Of a stretch of 64,000 nt of DNA, positions 35,333 to 44,484 are shown piece by piece. The stretch spans positions 3,114 through 67,113 of the forward strand of contig JBNKWP010000019.1 of NCBI GenBank assembly GCA_050299835.1. The letters run 5' to 3'. Every line of letters begins with the position of its first letter. Position 1 is the stretch's first letter. This DNA is from JAJDOD01 sp050299835. Its GTDB lineage: Bacteria > Pseudomonadota > Alphaproteobacteria > Rhodobacterales > Rhodobacteraceae. The notes beneath the pieces are model-generated. The model was not told where the DNA came from and made no database searches. It saw nothing but the letters and a program-made list of their open reading frames with translations. The translations under genes were made by a program, and so were the position numbers.

Positions 35333-36148
35333 TCACTCGATAACCGGAACGCCGGTCGTCTCTGACAGCCACTCGGTTTCGATCGCCGCCAGCGTCCCGT
35401 CTGCTTTCATCGCCTCCAACGCCGCGTCAGCACAGGCTTTCAGCGGGTTGCCTTCCTCGAAGAGAAGCCCGAACTCGTCGGGGTTCTCGCCCCGGTCCGC
35501 CGGGAACTGTCCCAGCAGCGCCCCGTCATCCAGCACAACCGCCGACAGATACAAAGCCGTCGGCAGATCAAACAGAGCCGCGTCGATCTGGTTGGCCTTC
35601 ATCGCCTCCACCACATCGGCATTGTCGCCGTAAAGCAGCGGGTCCTTTTCGGGCGCGATGATCTCCGCCAGGATCGGCACGGCAGTGGTGTTGGCATCCG
35701 CGCCCCAGATCAGCCCGCGCAAGCTCTCCAGCGACGCCTCCGCGCCCCCGTCGATCACTGGCTTGCGGGTCAGAACCGCCATTGCGGCGGAATAGTAGGG
35801 GACGGAGAAATCCACGATCTCGTCCCGCTCCGGCGTGATCGAGTATTGCTGCAGGTTGAAATCGAAATTCTTGGCCCCCGGCTGGATCGCCTCGTCGAAA
35901 GACGAACGCACCCAGACCACCTGATCCTGCCCGAACCCCATCCGGTCGGCCACGGCATAAGCGACGGCCGCCTCGAAGCCCTGACCGCTTTCCGGGGCGT
36001 CATCCATGACCCACGGGTAATAGGCCGGGTTTCCGGTGGCGACGGTGAGCTTTCCGTCCTCCAGCGTCAGCCCCGCCGCACAGTCATTCTGGGCAGCCGC
36101 GGCGGTGGCGAAGGGCAGGGCGATCAGGGTGGTGAGCAAAAGGCGCAT
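35333..36148 (-). CDS. Amino-acid ABC transporter substrate-binding protein
   Basis: I use the ATG at 36146-36148 with GGGAG upstream, giving 271 residues. A signal peptide (MRLLLTTLIALPFATAAAAQ) directs it to the periplasm. It is a SBP_bac_3 protein: LTVATGNPAYYPWVMD, GFEAAVAYAVADRMGF, FDFNLQQYSITPERDEIVDF. It delivers the substrate to the permease encoded downstream. A 256-base spacer with hairpins separates the two, which usually allows more binding protein than permease. Whether it carries 5-oxoproline, as the neighbouring pxpBC might suggest, is only inference. Confidence 0.88.
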   Translation of the reverse strand: MRLLLTTLIALPFATAAAAQNDCAAGLTLEDGKLTVATGNPAYYPWVMDDAPESGQGFEAAVAYAVADRMGFGQDQVVWVRSSFDEAIQPGAKNFDFNLQQYSITPERDEIVDFSVPYYSAAMAVLTRKPVIDGGAEASLESLRGLIWGADANTTAVPILAEIIAPEKDPLLYGDNADVVEAMKANQIDAALFDLPTALYLSAVVLDDGALLGQFPADRGENPDEFGLLFEEGNPLKACADAALEAMKADGTLAAIETEWLSETTGVPVIE

Positions 36149-36226
36149 GGGGCAACTCCCGTGTTGGATTTGCGCCCGAGTGTGAGCCTTCAATCGCAAA
36201 TGTCCAGAGCCTGACCTTTGTTCATT

Positions 36227-36285
36227 ACTGGCCTGAAAATATCCTGGGGGAGAGGCCCAGAGGGCCGAGGGGGCAAAGCCCCCTC
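36227..36285 (-). repeat. 3'-end element, copy C, with hairpin overlapping the stop codon
   Basis: GAGGGGGC/GCCCCCTC with an AAA loop (36267-36285) overlaps the stop of the FtsX-like gene. On the minus strand it is followed by CCCCCAGGATATTTTCAGGC then CAGTAAT. It is in the orientation of the upstream gene. Confidence 0.55.
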
Positions 36286-38812
36286 ACTCCCGCGCTCTCA
36301 GGACCCGCGCCGGTCGCGCCGCCAGCGGACCCCAGGAAAACAGCAGCCCGGTCAGCAATGTCGCCAACACACCGCCCACGACGATCAGAACCGCCGAAAC
36401 AGGTTCGAAATGGTAGTCGAGGTCCATCACGAAATGCATAACACCCCATCCCGCCAAGGCACCCGCAACAATCGCGACGACCCCTGCCGCCGCGCCCAGC
36501 ATCGCCGAGCGCAGGGCAAAGCTCCGCAGGATTGTCCCCCGCGAAGCCCCCACTGTCTTCAGCACCGCCGCCTCATAGGTCCGCGCATGGGTCCCCGCCG
36601 CAGCCGCCCCGATCAGCACGATCCCGCCGGTCAGAAGCGTCGCCAGCGCCCCGTAGGTGATCGCGGCGGCGATCCCGGCCAGAACCTCGCTCACCCGGTC
36701 GATGGCGTCCTTGACCCGGATCGCGGTGATGTTGGGGTAGGCGTTCGACACCTCCCGCAGGATCGCCGCCTCATCTTCCGGCGCGGCATAGATGGTAGAG
36801 ATGAAACTGTGGGGCGCACCGCGCAGGGCACCGGGGTTCATCGACAGGACGAAGCCGATGCCCGCCGTCGAGAAATCCACCTCCCGGAAACTCGTCACCT
36901 CCGCCGTGATGTCGCGCCCCAGAATGTTGACGGTGATCTCGTCGCCCAGCTGCATGCCCAGTTCCAACGCCTCCTCGGTCGCGAAACTGATCTGCGGCGG
37001 CCCGTCATACCCCTCCGGCCACCAGTCCCCGTGGGTGATCTTCGTCCCCTCGACCGGCCGGTCCGAATAGGTCACCCCCCGGTCGCCGCGAAGCACCCAG
37101 TGCGGCCCCGCAACCTCCGCCGCGGGACGCCCGTTGATCTGGGTGATGATCCCGCGCAGCATCGGTGCGCTTTCAACCTTCGACACGGCGGGTCGTGCCT
37201 CAAGCTCCTCTGTCAGAGGCCCGATCTGGTCCGGCTGGATATCCACCATGAAGAATGCAGGCGCCACTTCCGGCAAATCCCGCGCGATCGCCCCCCGCAG
37301 GTTCGAGTCGATCTGACCGACAGCAGCCAGAACCGTCAGCCCCAGGCCCAGCGACAGGACCACCGACAAGGCCTCGCCCCCCGGCCCGCCGACCGAGCCG
37401 AGCGCCAGCCTCAGCGCAGACCGCCCCCGCATCGCCCGCCGCGAAGCAAGCCCACGCGCCAGCCGCCGAACGCCCGCCGCTGCCAGCACCAGAAGCGCGA
37501 AGGCCCCCAGAAGCCCGCCCGCCGCCCCCAGCGTCAGGCTCCAAAGCCCCGAAAGCGCCGCCGCCGTGATGACCAGCGCCGCAAAAAGCACCGCCGTAAC
37601 CGCGACCCAGAACGCCCGTGGCCAGGACCGGCTCGAGGCCACGCTGTCCCGGAAGAGCGTTGCCGCCCGAACCTGTTCCACTCGCGCCAACGGCCAGAGC
37701 GTGAAGATCAGCGCCGCCAGCCCCCCGAACAGCGCCGCCTCGGCCAAGGGGCGCGGGTAGACCGTGAAGGCTGCCGGCACCGGCAAGCGCGACTCAAGGA
37801 TCGGTGCCAGAAGCACAGGCAACGCCGCGCCGAGTGCCAGCCCGATCAGCAGGCCCACCACTGTCAGGACCCCGATCTGGATGAAATACGTCAGGAAGAT
37901 CACCCGCGTCTCCGCGCCGAGTGTCTTCAGCGTCGCGATCACGGCCGTCTTCCGCTCAAGGTAAGACCGGACTGCGGCCGAAATGCCGACACCGCCGACG
38001 GCCAGCCCCGCCAGCCCCACGAGCACGAGGAAGGAAGACAACCGGTCCACGAAAGTCTGAATCCCCGGCGTCCCGTTCCGCCTGTCGCGCCAGCGCGCGC
38101 CCGAGATAACCGCCTCGGCCGTCGCTTCCAGCAGGTTCAGATCGGCATCGCTTGGCAGGATCATCTTGTATTCGGTCTCGAACAGGGTTCCTGGCTGGAC
38201 AAGCCCGCTTGTCGCCAGCGCCTCCGTTCGGACGATGGTTCGCGGCCCCAATCCGAATCCGCCGGTGGCACTGTCGGGTTCGCGGGTGAGCCTTGCGGTA
38301 AGGACGAACTCCGTCTCCCCCAGCCTGAACGTATCGCCGACAGCCATGCCCAGCCGGTCGGCCAGGATCGGGTCCATCACCGCCCCCGGCCGTCCATCCG
38401 AACCGCCCAGAGCCTTCTCCAGCGGTATTTCAGGTTCCAGCCCGACCGCCCCGTAAAGAGGATAGAGGTCATCGACCCCCTTCACCTGCGTCAAGGCCCG
38501 CTCGGTCGCGTCACCGGTGCCAAAAACCGCCATCGACCGGAAATCGACGATCTCAGACAGCGCGGTAGAGTTCTCCTCCATCCACGTCCGTTCATCGGGC
38601 TCCGCGAAACGATAGGTCAGCTCGATCGCGGCATCCCCGCCCAGAAGCGTGGCACCTTCGCGGATCAGCCCGACAGAGATCGCTTCGCGCACGGAACCGA
38701 CGGCGGCAATCGCTGCGACGCCAAGGATCAGGCAAAGGAGGAATATCCGAAAACCCTGCAACCCGCCGCGCAACTCCCGCCGCGCGATCCTTGTGGCAAC
38801 TCCAAGGCTCAT
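36284..38812 (-). CDS. FtsX-like ABC transporter permease (YbbP type)
   Basis: The 842-residue protein has an N-terminal helix (about 20-42), a large periplasmic domain, a central set of helices with an FtsX domain (about 250-400), a second periplasmic domain and a C-terminal FtsX domain (about 710-835). Two FtsX units in one chain match YbbP/LolE-like exporters or mechanotransmission ABC systems. Segments EAAVLKTVGASRGTILRSF and TAVIATLKTLGAETRVIF are the coupling regions. It overlaps its ATPase (ATGA). In Escherichia coli the ybbA-ybbP pair adjoins tesA, exactly as here. Confidence 0.88.
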   Translation of the reverse strand: MSLGVATRIARRELRGGLQGFRIFLLCLILGVAAIAAVGSVREAISVGLIREGATLLGGDAAIELTYRFAEPDERTWMEENSTALSEIVDFRSMAVFGTGDATERALTQVKGVDDLYPLYGAVGLEPEIPLEKALGGSDGRPGAVMDPILADRLGMAVGDTFRLGETEFVLTARLTREPDSATGGFGLGPRTIVRTEALATSGLVQPGTLFETEYKMILPSDADLNLLEATAEAVISGARWRDRRNGTPGIQTFVDRLSSFLVLVGLAGLAVGGVGISAAVRSYLERKTAVIATLKTLGAETRVIFLTYFIQIGVLTVVGLLIGLALGAALPVLLAPILESRLPVPAAFTVYPRPLAEAALFGGLAALIFTLWPLARVEQVRAATLFRDSVASSRSWPRAFWVAVTAVLFAALVITAAALSGLWSLTLGAAGGLLGAFALLVLAAAGVRRLARGLASRRAMRGRSALRLALGSVGGPGGEALSVVLSLGLGLTVLAAVGQIDSNLRGAIARDLPEVAPAFFMVDIQPDQIGPLTEELEARPAVSKVESAPMLRGIITQINGRPAAEVAGPHWVLRGDRGVTYSDRPVEGTKITHGDWWPEGYDGPPQISFATEEALELGMQLGDEITVNILGRDITAEVTSFREVDFSTAGIGFVLSMNPGALRGAPHSFISTIYAAPEDEAAILREVSNAYPNITAIRVKDAIDRVSEVLAGIAAAITYGALATLLTGGIVLIGAAAAGTHARTYEAAVLKTVGASRGTILRSFALRSAMLGAAAGVVAIVAGALAGWGVMHFVMDLDYHFEPVSAVLIVVGGVLATLLTGLLFSWGPLAARPARVLRARE

Positions 38813-39504
38813 TCCGCCGCCGCCTGCTGCGCCTCGTCCCCGATCCGGCCGTCTTCCAGCCGGATCACCCGGTCGCAGCGTTCGGCCAGTTCAGGCGCAT
38901 GGGTCACCAGCACCAGGGTCGCCCCATGGCGTTCATTCAACCCGAACAGCAATTCCATGATCTGCGCGCCCGTCGCCCCGTCGAGATTCCCTGTCGGCTC
39001 ATCGGCCAGCAATATCTCCGGCCTCGGCGCGGCAGCCCGCGCCAGCGCCACCCGCTGTTGTTCCCCGCCCGACAATTGCGCCGGGTAATGCCCCAGCCGC
39101 GCACCAAGACCCACGGCCCGCAACTCCTCTTCCGCGCGCTCGAAGGCATCCTTTTTGCCCGCCAGTTCCAGCGGAGTCGCGACATTTTCCAGCGCCGTCA
39201 TCGTCGGAATCAGGTGGAAGGATTGGAAAACCACCCCCATATGATGGCGACGGACACGGGCAAGCGCATCTTCGTCCAACGCGGTCAGGTCATGGCCCAG
39301 AGCCTCGACCTTTCCTCCGGTGGCGCGCTCCAGCCCGCCCATGAGCATGAGGAGTGACGACTTGCCCGACCCCGAAGGTCCGATCAGCCCGACCGTTTCG
39401 CCCTTGGCAATGTCGAGCGTGATGCCACGCAGGATCTCCACCCGTCCCGCATTCCCGTCGAGCGTCAGTTCGGCGTCTTTCAGCGACAGGATCGTCTGGG
39501 TCAT
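38809..39504 (-). CDS. ABC transporter ATP-binding protein (YbbA/LolD type)
   Basis: I use the ATG at 39502-39504 (MTQTILSLKDAELTLDG), giving 231 residues. Walker A GPSGSGKSS, Q-loop FQSFHLIPTMT, signature LSGGEQQRVALARA and Walker B ILLADEPTGNLD match the LolD/MacB group of lipoprotein or peptide exporters. It works with the FtsX-like permease that overlaps its end. It is divergent from tesA. Confidence 0.9.
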   Translation of the reverse strand: MTQTILSLKDAELTLDGNAGRVEILRGITLDIAKGETVGLIGPSGSGKSSLLMLMGGLERATGGKVEALGHDLTALDEDALARVRRHHMGVVFQSFHLIPTMTALENVATPLELAGKKDAFERAEEELRAVGLGARLGHYPAQLSGGEQQRVALARAAAPRPEILLADEPTGNLDGATGAQIMELLFGLNERHGATLVLVTHAPELAERCDRVIRLEDGRIGDEAQQAAAE

Positions 39505-39541
39505 GTCCCGGTCCTTCTCTCGGCCTGCTACGGCATATGGT

Positions 39542-40201
39542 GTGATACGCGGAATTCGCAACGTCGGATTGGCGATAAGTCTCACTACCTTGGCAGCATT
39601 TGCGGCCGAGGCCGAGCCGGTCACCGTCGCCGCCCTTGGCGACAGTCTCACGCAGGGCTACGGCCTGCCGCCCGAGGACGGCTTGGTGCCGCAGCTTCAG
39701 CGCTGGCTCGACGGGCAGGGGGCGGAAGTCACCCTCATCAATGCCGGTGTCTCGGGTGACACCACCGCAGGCGGTCTCTCCCGCATCGGCTGGACGCTGA
39801 CGCCGGAGGTGGACGCCGTTGTCGTCGCCCTCGGCGGCAATGACCTGCTGCGCGGCATCGACCCCGCCACCGCCCGCGCCAATCTCGATGGCATCCTGTC
39901 CGAGGCCACCTCTCGCGGTCTTCCCGTGCTGCTGATCGGAATGGACGCCCCATCGAACTACGGTGCCGAATACGAGGCCGAGTTCGAGGCGATCTATCCC
40001 GATCTCGCCGCCCGATACGGCGTTCTTCACCACGAGAACTTCCTCGGCGCGCTCGCAGCCCTCGGCGACCGGGACGCGGCGATCCGGCAATACATGCAGC
40101 CCGACCGCATCCACCCCAATGCCGAAGGCGTGGCTCTGATCGTCGAGGAGATCGGTCCCCGCGTCGTGGAATTGGCAGATCAGGTCACGCAAACCGATTG
40201 A
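39542..40201 (+). CDS. tesA: Periplasmic arylesterase / acyl-CoA thioesterase I (GDSL family)
   Basis: TesA is a periplasmic SGNH hydrolase. The catalytic blocks are ALGDSLTQGYG (Ser), NAGVSGDTTAGG, LGGNDLLRG and DRIHPN (Asp-His). I choose the GTG at 39542, which gives a clean signal peptide (MIRGIRNVGLAISLTTLAA, cleavage near AEA); the ATG at 39503 would overlap the divergent ATPase start. Neither has a strong ribosome binding site. The partnership with the YbbA/YbbP-type genes is conserved in many proteobacteria. The start is uncertain; the function is firm. Confidence 0.88.
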   Translation: MIRGIRNVGLAISLTTLAAFAAEAEPVTVAALGDSLTQGYGLPPEDGLVPQLQRWLDGQGAEVTLINAGVSGDTTAGGLSRIGWTLTPEVDAVVVALGGNDLLRGIDPATARANLDGILSEATSRGLPVLLIGMDAPSNYGAEYEAEFEAIYPDLAARYGVLHHENFLGALAALGDRDAAIRQYMQPDRIHPNAEGVALIVEEIGPRVVELADQVTQTD

Positions 40202-40232
40202 GCGCCTTTCAGGCGCATACGTTGGTTTTACC

Positions 40233-40290
40233 GGGGCTCCGCCCCCGCGTGCTGCGCCCGCTCTCCCGGAGTATTTCTGCCAGGATGATG
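40233..40290 (+). repeat. 3'-end element, copy D
   Basis: GGGGC-TCC-GCCCC (40233-40245) is followed by CTCCCGGAGTATTTCTGCCA then GGATGATGA. It is 32 bases past the tesA stop and in its orientation. Confidence 0.55.
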
Positions 40291-40292
40291 AG

Positions 40293-40622
40293 TTACTCCA
40301 GTCCCGGTTCGTCCAGAAGGTGACGCCCGGACTTGTCCTCGATCTCGATCACCCAGAGGTCGGGGTCGAAGCCCTTCTGCTTGCCGATCGAGACATCGAC
40401 ATCCGCCTCATCGCCTTCCGACAGCACCACCCATTGGCGTTCGCCGCTCATCAGATCGAAGCTGCGCTGGAAGCACTTGGCCTGCCCGTCGAGCGTGTTG
40501 AGCTTGATCAGAACCGCGCCTGCCGTGTGGTCGCCCTTCTTAAGAATGAAGGCCGGGATGGTGGCCAGCCGCAGGCGGGTCAGGTAGGCGGCGACCCAGA
40601 TCTCGGTGGTGAGCCGGGTCAT
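40293..40622 (-). CDS. DUF1491 family protein
   Basis: The 109-residue protein starts TTEIWVAAYLTRLRLATIPA, then KKGDHTAGAVLIKLNTLDG and WVVLSEGDEADVDVSIGKQK, matching the DUF1491 family of alphaproteobacteria. It is soluble and has no signal peptide. Its start overlaps the era stop, so it is translated with era. The function is unknown; the conserved link to era hints at a ribosome-related role. Confidence 0.85.
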   Translation of the reverse strand: MTRLTTEIWVAAYLTRLRLATIPAFILKKGDHTAGAVLIKLNTLDGQAKCFQRSFDLMSGERQWVVLSEGDEADVDVSIGKQKGFDPDLWVIEIEDKSGRHLLDEPGLE

Positions 40623-41536
40623 CCGCCGTCCTTGAAATCGAGCCCCATCTCCGAATAGCGCTCCGCTTCATCCAGCCAGTTCTCGCGCACCTTGACCTGC
40701 AGGAACAGATGCACGGTCCGCTCAAGAAACGCGCCGATCTCCTCCCGCGCGAGCTTGCCGACGGCCTTGATGGTCTCGCCTTTCTTGCCAAGCACGATCC
40801 CCTTGTGGCCGTCGCGGGCGACATAGACGATCTGGTCGATCCGGACCGAACCGTCTTCGCGGTCCTCCCAGTTCTCGGTCTCGACGGTGAGCTGGTAGGG
40901 GAGTTCCTGATGCAGCCTGAGCGTCAGCTTCTCGCGTGTCATCTCGGCGGCGATCATGCGCATCGGCATGTCGGCGATCTGGTCTTCGGGATAGAGCCAC
41001 GGGCCTTCGGGCAGCGTGGCCGCGATCCATTCGCGCAGCCGGTCCACGCCGTGGCCCTTCTCGGCGGAGATCAAAAACGTCTCTACGAAAGGGAAACGCT
41101 TGTTCAGCTCTTCGGTCAGACCCAGCAGCACCGGCGCTTCCACCCGGTCGATCTTGTTAATGGCGAGGGCCACGGGCGACTTGCCGCCACGGTCGTTGAG
41201 CGAGGACAGAATCGCCTCGACGCCCTCCGTCACACCGCGATGCGCTTCTACCAGCAGGACCACGATATCTGCATCCGCCGCCCCGCCCCAGGCGGCGGCG
41301 ACCATCGCGCGGTCCAACCGTCGGCGCGGTTTGAACAGCCCCGGCGTATCGACGAAGACGATCTGGCTTTGGCCTTCCATCGCCACACCGCGAATGCGCG
41401 CGCGCGTGGTTTGCACCTTGTGGGTGACGATGGACACTTTCGCGCCGACCATGCGGTTGAGAAGCGTGGACTTGCCGGCATTCGGCTCGCCGATCAGGGC
41501 GACGAAGCCCGCGCGTGTGGGGGTGCTGTTTTCCAT
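40619..41536 (-). CDS. era: GTPase Era
   Basis: Era binds the 3' end of 16S rRNA and checks small-subunit maturation. I use the ATG at 41534-41536, which matches known Era starts, giving 305 residues. G motifs are GEPNAGKS (G1), TTRARIRG (G2), DTPGLF (G3) and NKID (G4). The C-terminal KH domain is seen in VARDGHKGIVLGKKGETIK. It is divergent from the TPP-riboswitch-controlled thiamine operon. Confidence 0.95.
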   Translation of the reverse strand: MENSTPTRAGFVALIGEPNAGKSTLLNRMVGAKVSIVTHKVQTTRARIRGVAMEGQSQIVFVDTPGLFKPRRRLDRAMVAAAWGGAADADIVVLLVEAHRGVTEGVEAILSSLNDRGGKSPVALAINKIDRVEAPVLLGLTEELNKRFPFVETFLISAEKGHGVDRLREWIAATLPEGPWLYPEDQIADMPMRMIAAEMTREKLTLRLHQELPYQLTVETENWEDREDGSVRIDQIVYVARDGHKGIVLGKKGETIKAVGKLAREEIGAFLERTVHLFLQVKVRENWLDEAERYSEMGLDFKDGG

Positions 41537-41615
41537 CCGCGCGATGTAGGCGAAAAGCCCTGTCTCCGCCAGTGCCGGTTTGACAGCGCCAATGCGAGGC
41601 ATTACGTCATGCCTG

Positions 41616-41703
41616 ACCGTTGGGGTGCCCGTGATCTGGGCTGAGATGCAGAAAATGCGAACCCATCGAACCTGATCCGGACAATTCCGGCGTAGGGAAC
41701 GGT
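41616..41703 (+). ncRNA. TPP riboswitch (THI element)
   Basis: P1 pairs ACCGTT (41616-41621) with AACGGT (41698-41703). The conserved sequences GGGGTGCCC, GGCTGAGATG, CGAACCC, ACCTGATCCGG and CGTAGGGAACGGT are all present in order. It lies 54 bases upstream of the thiD GTG. I see no clear terminator hairpin with a T-run between it and thiD, so control of translation is likely, with the AGGAGAGG site at 41747-41754 as the target. Confidence 0.95.
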
Positions 41704-41757
41704 GTCACGACAGACCCGAGATCCGCGCCCCCTGTCCGTTTGGAGTAGGAGAGGCAC

Positions 41758-42561
41758 GTGACGACGCCCATTGCGCTAACCATCGCAGGCTCCGACAGCG
41801 GGGGCGGGGCGGGCATTCAGGCCGACCTCAAGGCGATGTCGGCTCTGGGTGTCTATGGCGCAAGCGTGATCACTGCAGTGACGGCGCAGAACACGCGTGC
41901 GGTCACGGCGGTCGAAGGGATATCGCTGCCGGTCATCTCGGCGCAGATTTCGGCGGTGCTGGACGATCTCGACGTGGGTGCGATCAAGATCGGGATGCTG
42001 GCAACTCCCGAAATCATCGCGACAGTGGCAGAGGCGCTTGAAGGTTACAGCGGGCCAATTGTCCTCGACCCGGTGATGGTGGCCAAATCGGGCGATGCGC
42101 TGTTGCAGGAGGATGCGGTCGAGACGCTGAAAGAGATCCTCATTCCGCGTGCGACGATCCTGACCCCGAACCTTCCAGAGGCGGCGCGAATATTGAGCGA
42201 TGATCAGGCGCGGGATCGTAAGGCCTTGATTTCGCAGGGACGGGAGCTTGCCGCGCTGGGGCCGGAGAATGTCCTGATGAAGGGTGGGCATGGGCAGGGC
42301 AGCGTATGTCTGGACATCCTGGTGGATCGCGACACGGTCCTGGCCGAACTGACCGCGCCACGGCTCGACACCAAGAACACGCATGGGACGGGGTGCACCT
42401 TGTCCTCGGCCATCGCGGCAGGGCTGGCCAGGGGCTTGCCGATGCTGGAGGCGGTGGAGGCGGCGCATGCCTATCTTCAGGGTGCCATCCGCGCGGCGGA
42501 CAAGCTTGCCGTCGGCAGCGGCCATGGGCCCGTCCATCACTTCCACGAGCTTTGGGCATGA
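41758..42561 (+). CDS. thiD: Hydroxymethylpyrimidine/phosphomethylpyrimidine kinase
   Basis: ThiD phosphorylates HMP and HMP-P to HMP-PP. The 267-residue protein starts at a GTG after AGGAGAGG. Blocks are IAGSDSGGGAGIQADLKAM, TPNLPEAARIL, LMKGGHG and the ribokinase-type NTHGTGCTLSSAIAAGLA with the catalytic Cys/anion hole. It heads the riboswitch-controlled operon and overlaps thiO (ATGA). Confidence 0.96.
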   Translation: MTTPIALTIAGSDSGGGAGIQADLKAMSALGVYGASVITAVTAQNTRAVTAVEGISLPVISAQISAVLDDLDVGAIKIGMLATPEIIATVAEALEGYSGPIVLDPVMVAKSGDALLQEDAVETLKEILIPRATILTPNLPEAARILSDDQARDRKALISQGRELAALGPENVLMKGGHGQGSVCLDILVDRDTVLAELTAPRLDTKNTHGTGCTLSSAIAAGLARGLPMLEAVEAAHAYLQGAIRAADKLAVGSGHGPVHHFHELWA

Positions 42562-43532
42562 CGACGATCCGCATTCTCGGGGCCGGTGTGGCGGGGCTGA
42601 CGGTTGCGACCGAACTGGTCGACCGTGGCGCTGATGTTCAGATCGTCGATCCGGCTGGCGGGCCGGGCGCGGCCAGTTGCAGTTGGTGGGCGGGAGGAAT
42701 GCTGGCGCCCTTCTGCGAATACGAGAATGCCGAGGAGCCGGTTCTGCGCCTTGGTCAGCAGGCTAAACACTGGTGGGGGCGGTACACAAAGGTGACCGAA
42801 GCGGGCACGCTGGTGGTCGCCCATCGCCGCGACCTGGCCGATCTGCGCCGCTTCGCGCGCCGCACCGAAAATTTCGAAACCATCGATGCCGACAGGGTGA
42901 AAGAACTGGAGCCGGAGCTTTTCGGCTTCGACCAGGGCCTGTTCTTCGAGTCGGAAGCGCATCTCGACCCGCGCCGTGCCCTGCTGGACCTCGTCGGCCA
43001 CCTTGAGAACAAGGGGGTGGAGATCGCCGCGAGTGGCTCGGGACAGGTGGAGCTTACGATTGATTGCCGGGGCTTCGCCGCGCGGGATGTGATGCCGGAC
43101 CTGCGGGGGGTGAAAGGCGAAATGCTGGTCATCCGCGCGCCGGAGGTGACAATCCACCGCCCGGTGCGGCTTCTGCACCCGCGCATTCCGCTTTACATCG
43201 TGCCGCGTGGCGATGGGGTCTACATGCTGGGTGCGACGATGATCGAAAGCGCCGACCGAAGCCGGATCACTGCGCGTTCGATGCTGGAGCTTCTCAGTTC
43301 GGCCTACGCTCTGAATCCCGGTTTCGGAGAGGCCGAGGTGCTGGAAATCGGCGTCGACGTGCGTCCGGCCTATCCAGACAATTTGCCACGCATTCGAAAG
43401 AAGGGATCAACGATCTACGCCAACGGCTTGTATCGGCACGGTTTCCTGTTGTCGCCGTCGCTCGCCGCCGGTGTCGCCGACCTCGCCCTCAACGGGACAA
43501 TCACGGAGCTTGTCGATGAAGATTTCGCTTAA
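42558..43532 (+). CDS. thiO: Glycine oxidase ThiO
   Basis: ThiO oxidises glycine to dehydroglycine for the thiazole ring. The 324-residue protein starts at 42558 with the FAD-binding IRILGAGVAGLTVATEL. Further DAO-family blocks are SWWAGGMLAPFCE, LYIVPRGDGVYMLGATM and GLYRHGFLLSPSLA. It overlaps thiD by four bases and thiS by 17 bases, so translation is tightly coupled. Confidence 0.94.
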   Translation: MTTIRILGAGVAGLTVATELVDRGADVQIVDPAGGPGAASCSWWAGGMLAPFCEYENAEEPVLRLGQQAKHWWGRYTKVTEAGTLVVAHRRDLADLRRFARRTENFETIDADRVKELEPELFGFDQGLFFESEAHLDPRRALLDLVGHLENKGVEIAASGSGQVELTIDCRGFAARDVMPDLRGVKGEMLVIRAPEVTIHRPVRLLHPRIPLYIVPRGDGVYMLGATMIESADRSRITARSMLELLSSAYALNPGFGEAEVLEIGVDVRPAYPDNLPRIRKKGSTIYANGLYRHGFLLSPSLAAGVADLALNGTITELVDEDFA

Positions 43533-43710
43533 CGGAGAGCAAAGGGACGTGGCCTCCGCGACGCTTGCGGACCTGCTTGCGGAGTGTGACCTCTCGGGCC
43601 GTGTCGCAACGGCCGTGAACGAGACATTCGTGCCGGTGTCGGCGCGTGGATCGCTTGCCCTGAAGGATGGCGATCGCATCGAAGTGCTGGCCGCGATGCA
43701 GGGGGGGTAA
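43516..43710 (+). CDS. thiS: Sulfur carrier protein ThiS
   Basis: The 64-residue ubiquitin-like protein (MKISLNGEQRDVASATLADL) ends with MQGG, whose C-terminal Gly-Gly is adenylated and thiocarboxylated. I use the ATG at 43516, inside the thiO 3' end. It lies three bases before thiG. Confidence 0.95.
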   Translation: MKISLNGEQRDVASATLADLLAECDLSGRVATAVNETFVPVSARGSLALKDGDRIEVLAAMQGG

Positions 43711-43713
43711 GCG

Positions 43714-44484
43714 ATGCGCAACTTCTACGGAACCCAACTGTCCAACCCGCTGATGCTGGGGACAGCGCAATATCCAAGCCCGGCGATCCTTGAGGCTGCG
43801 TTTCGCGAAAGCGGTGCGGCGGTTGCAACGGTTTCCCTGCGCCGCGAAGGGTCCGAACGGGCCGGGCAGGATTTCTGGTCGATGGTTCGGGATCTCGGCG
43901 TGAGAGTTCTACCGAATACGGCCGGGTGCCATACGGTGAAAGAGGCGGTGACGACCGCTCACATGGCGCGCGAGGTCTTTGATACGCCCTGGATCAAGCT
44001 GGAATTGATTGGCCATACTGACAGCCTGCAACCGGATGTCTTCCAACTGGTAGAAGCGGCGAAAATCCTTTCTGACGAGGGGTTTCAGGTCTTTCCCTAC
44101 ACCACCGAGGATCTGATCGTCGGCGAACGGCTGCTGGCAGCGGGCTGCGAAGTTCTGATGCCCTGGGGGGCGCCCATCGGGTCCGGACGCGGCCTTGCCA
44201 ATATCTCTGCGCTCAGGGCCATGCGTGCCGAATTCAGCGACACCCCGCTGGTCGTCGATGCGGGCATTGGTCTGCCGAGCCATGCTGCGGCGGCGATGGA
44301 ACTGGGTTTTGATGCCGTCTTGCTCAATACGGCAGTGGCAAAGGCGGGCGATCCCGTGGCGATGGCAAAGGCCATGATGCAGGCAGTTGCGGCGGGCGGG
44401 CTGGCCTATGGCGCCGACCCCATCGAGGCGCGGGACATGGCGGTGCCCTCCACGCCGGTTGTCGGAAAGGCGTTTCTGGCATGA
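43714..44484 (+). CDS. thiG: Thiazole synthase ThiG
   Basis: ThiG joins DXP, dehydroglycine and ThiS-thiocarboxylate into the thiazole phosphate. The 256-residue TIM barrel has MLGTAQYPSPAIL, LPNTAGCHTVKEAV, the Schiff-base Lys in WIKLELIGH and MPWGAPIGSGRGL. It overlaps thiE by four bases (ATGA). Confidence 0.96.
   Translation: MRNFYGTQLSNPLMLGTAQYPSPAILEAAFRESGAAVATVSLRREGSERAGQDFWSMVRDLGVRVLPNTAGCHTVKEAVTTAHMAREVFDTPWIKLELIGHTDSLQPDVFQLVEAAKILSDEGFQVFPYTTEDLIVGERLLAAGCEVLMPWGAPIGSGRGLANISALRAMRAEFSDTPLVVDAGIGLPSHAAAAMELGFDAVLLNTAVAKAGDPVAMAKAMMQAVAAGGLAYGADPIEARDMAVPSTPVVGKAFLA

Noticed and set aside
36218..39088. Very long open frame (about 950 codons) antisense to the FtsX-like and ATPase genes
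   Set aside because: It is rich in Arg, Pro and His and shows no family motif. It is the antisense of two well-conserved ABC genes and arises from high GC.
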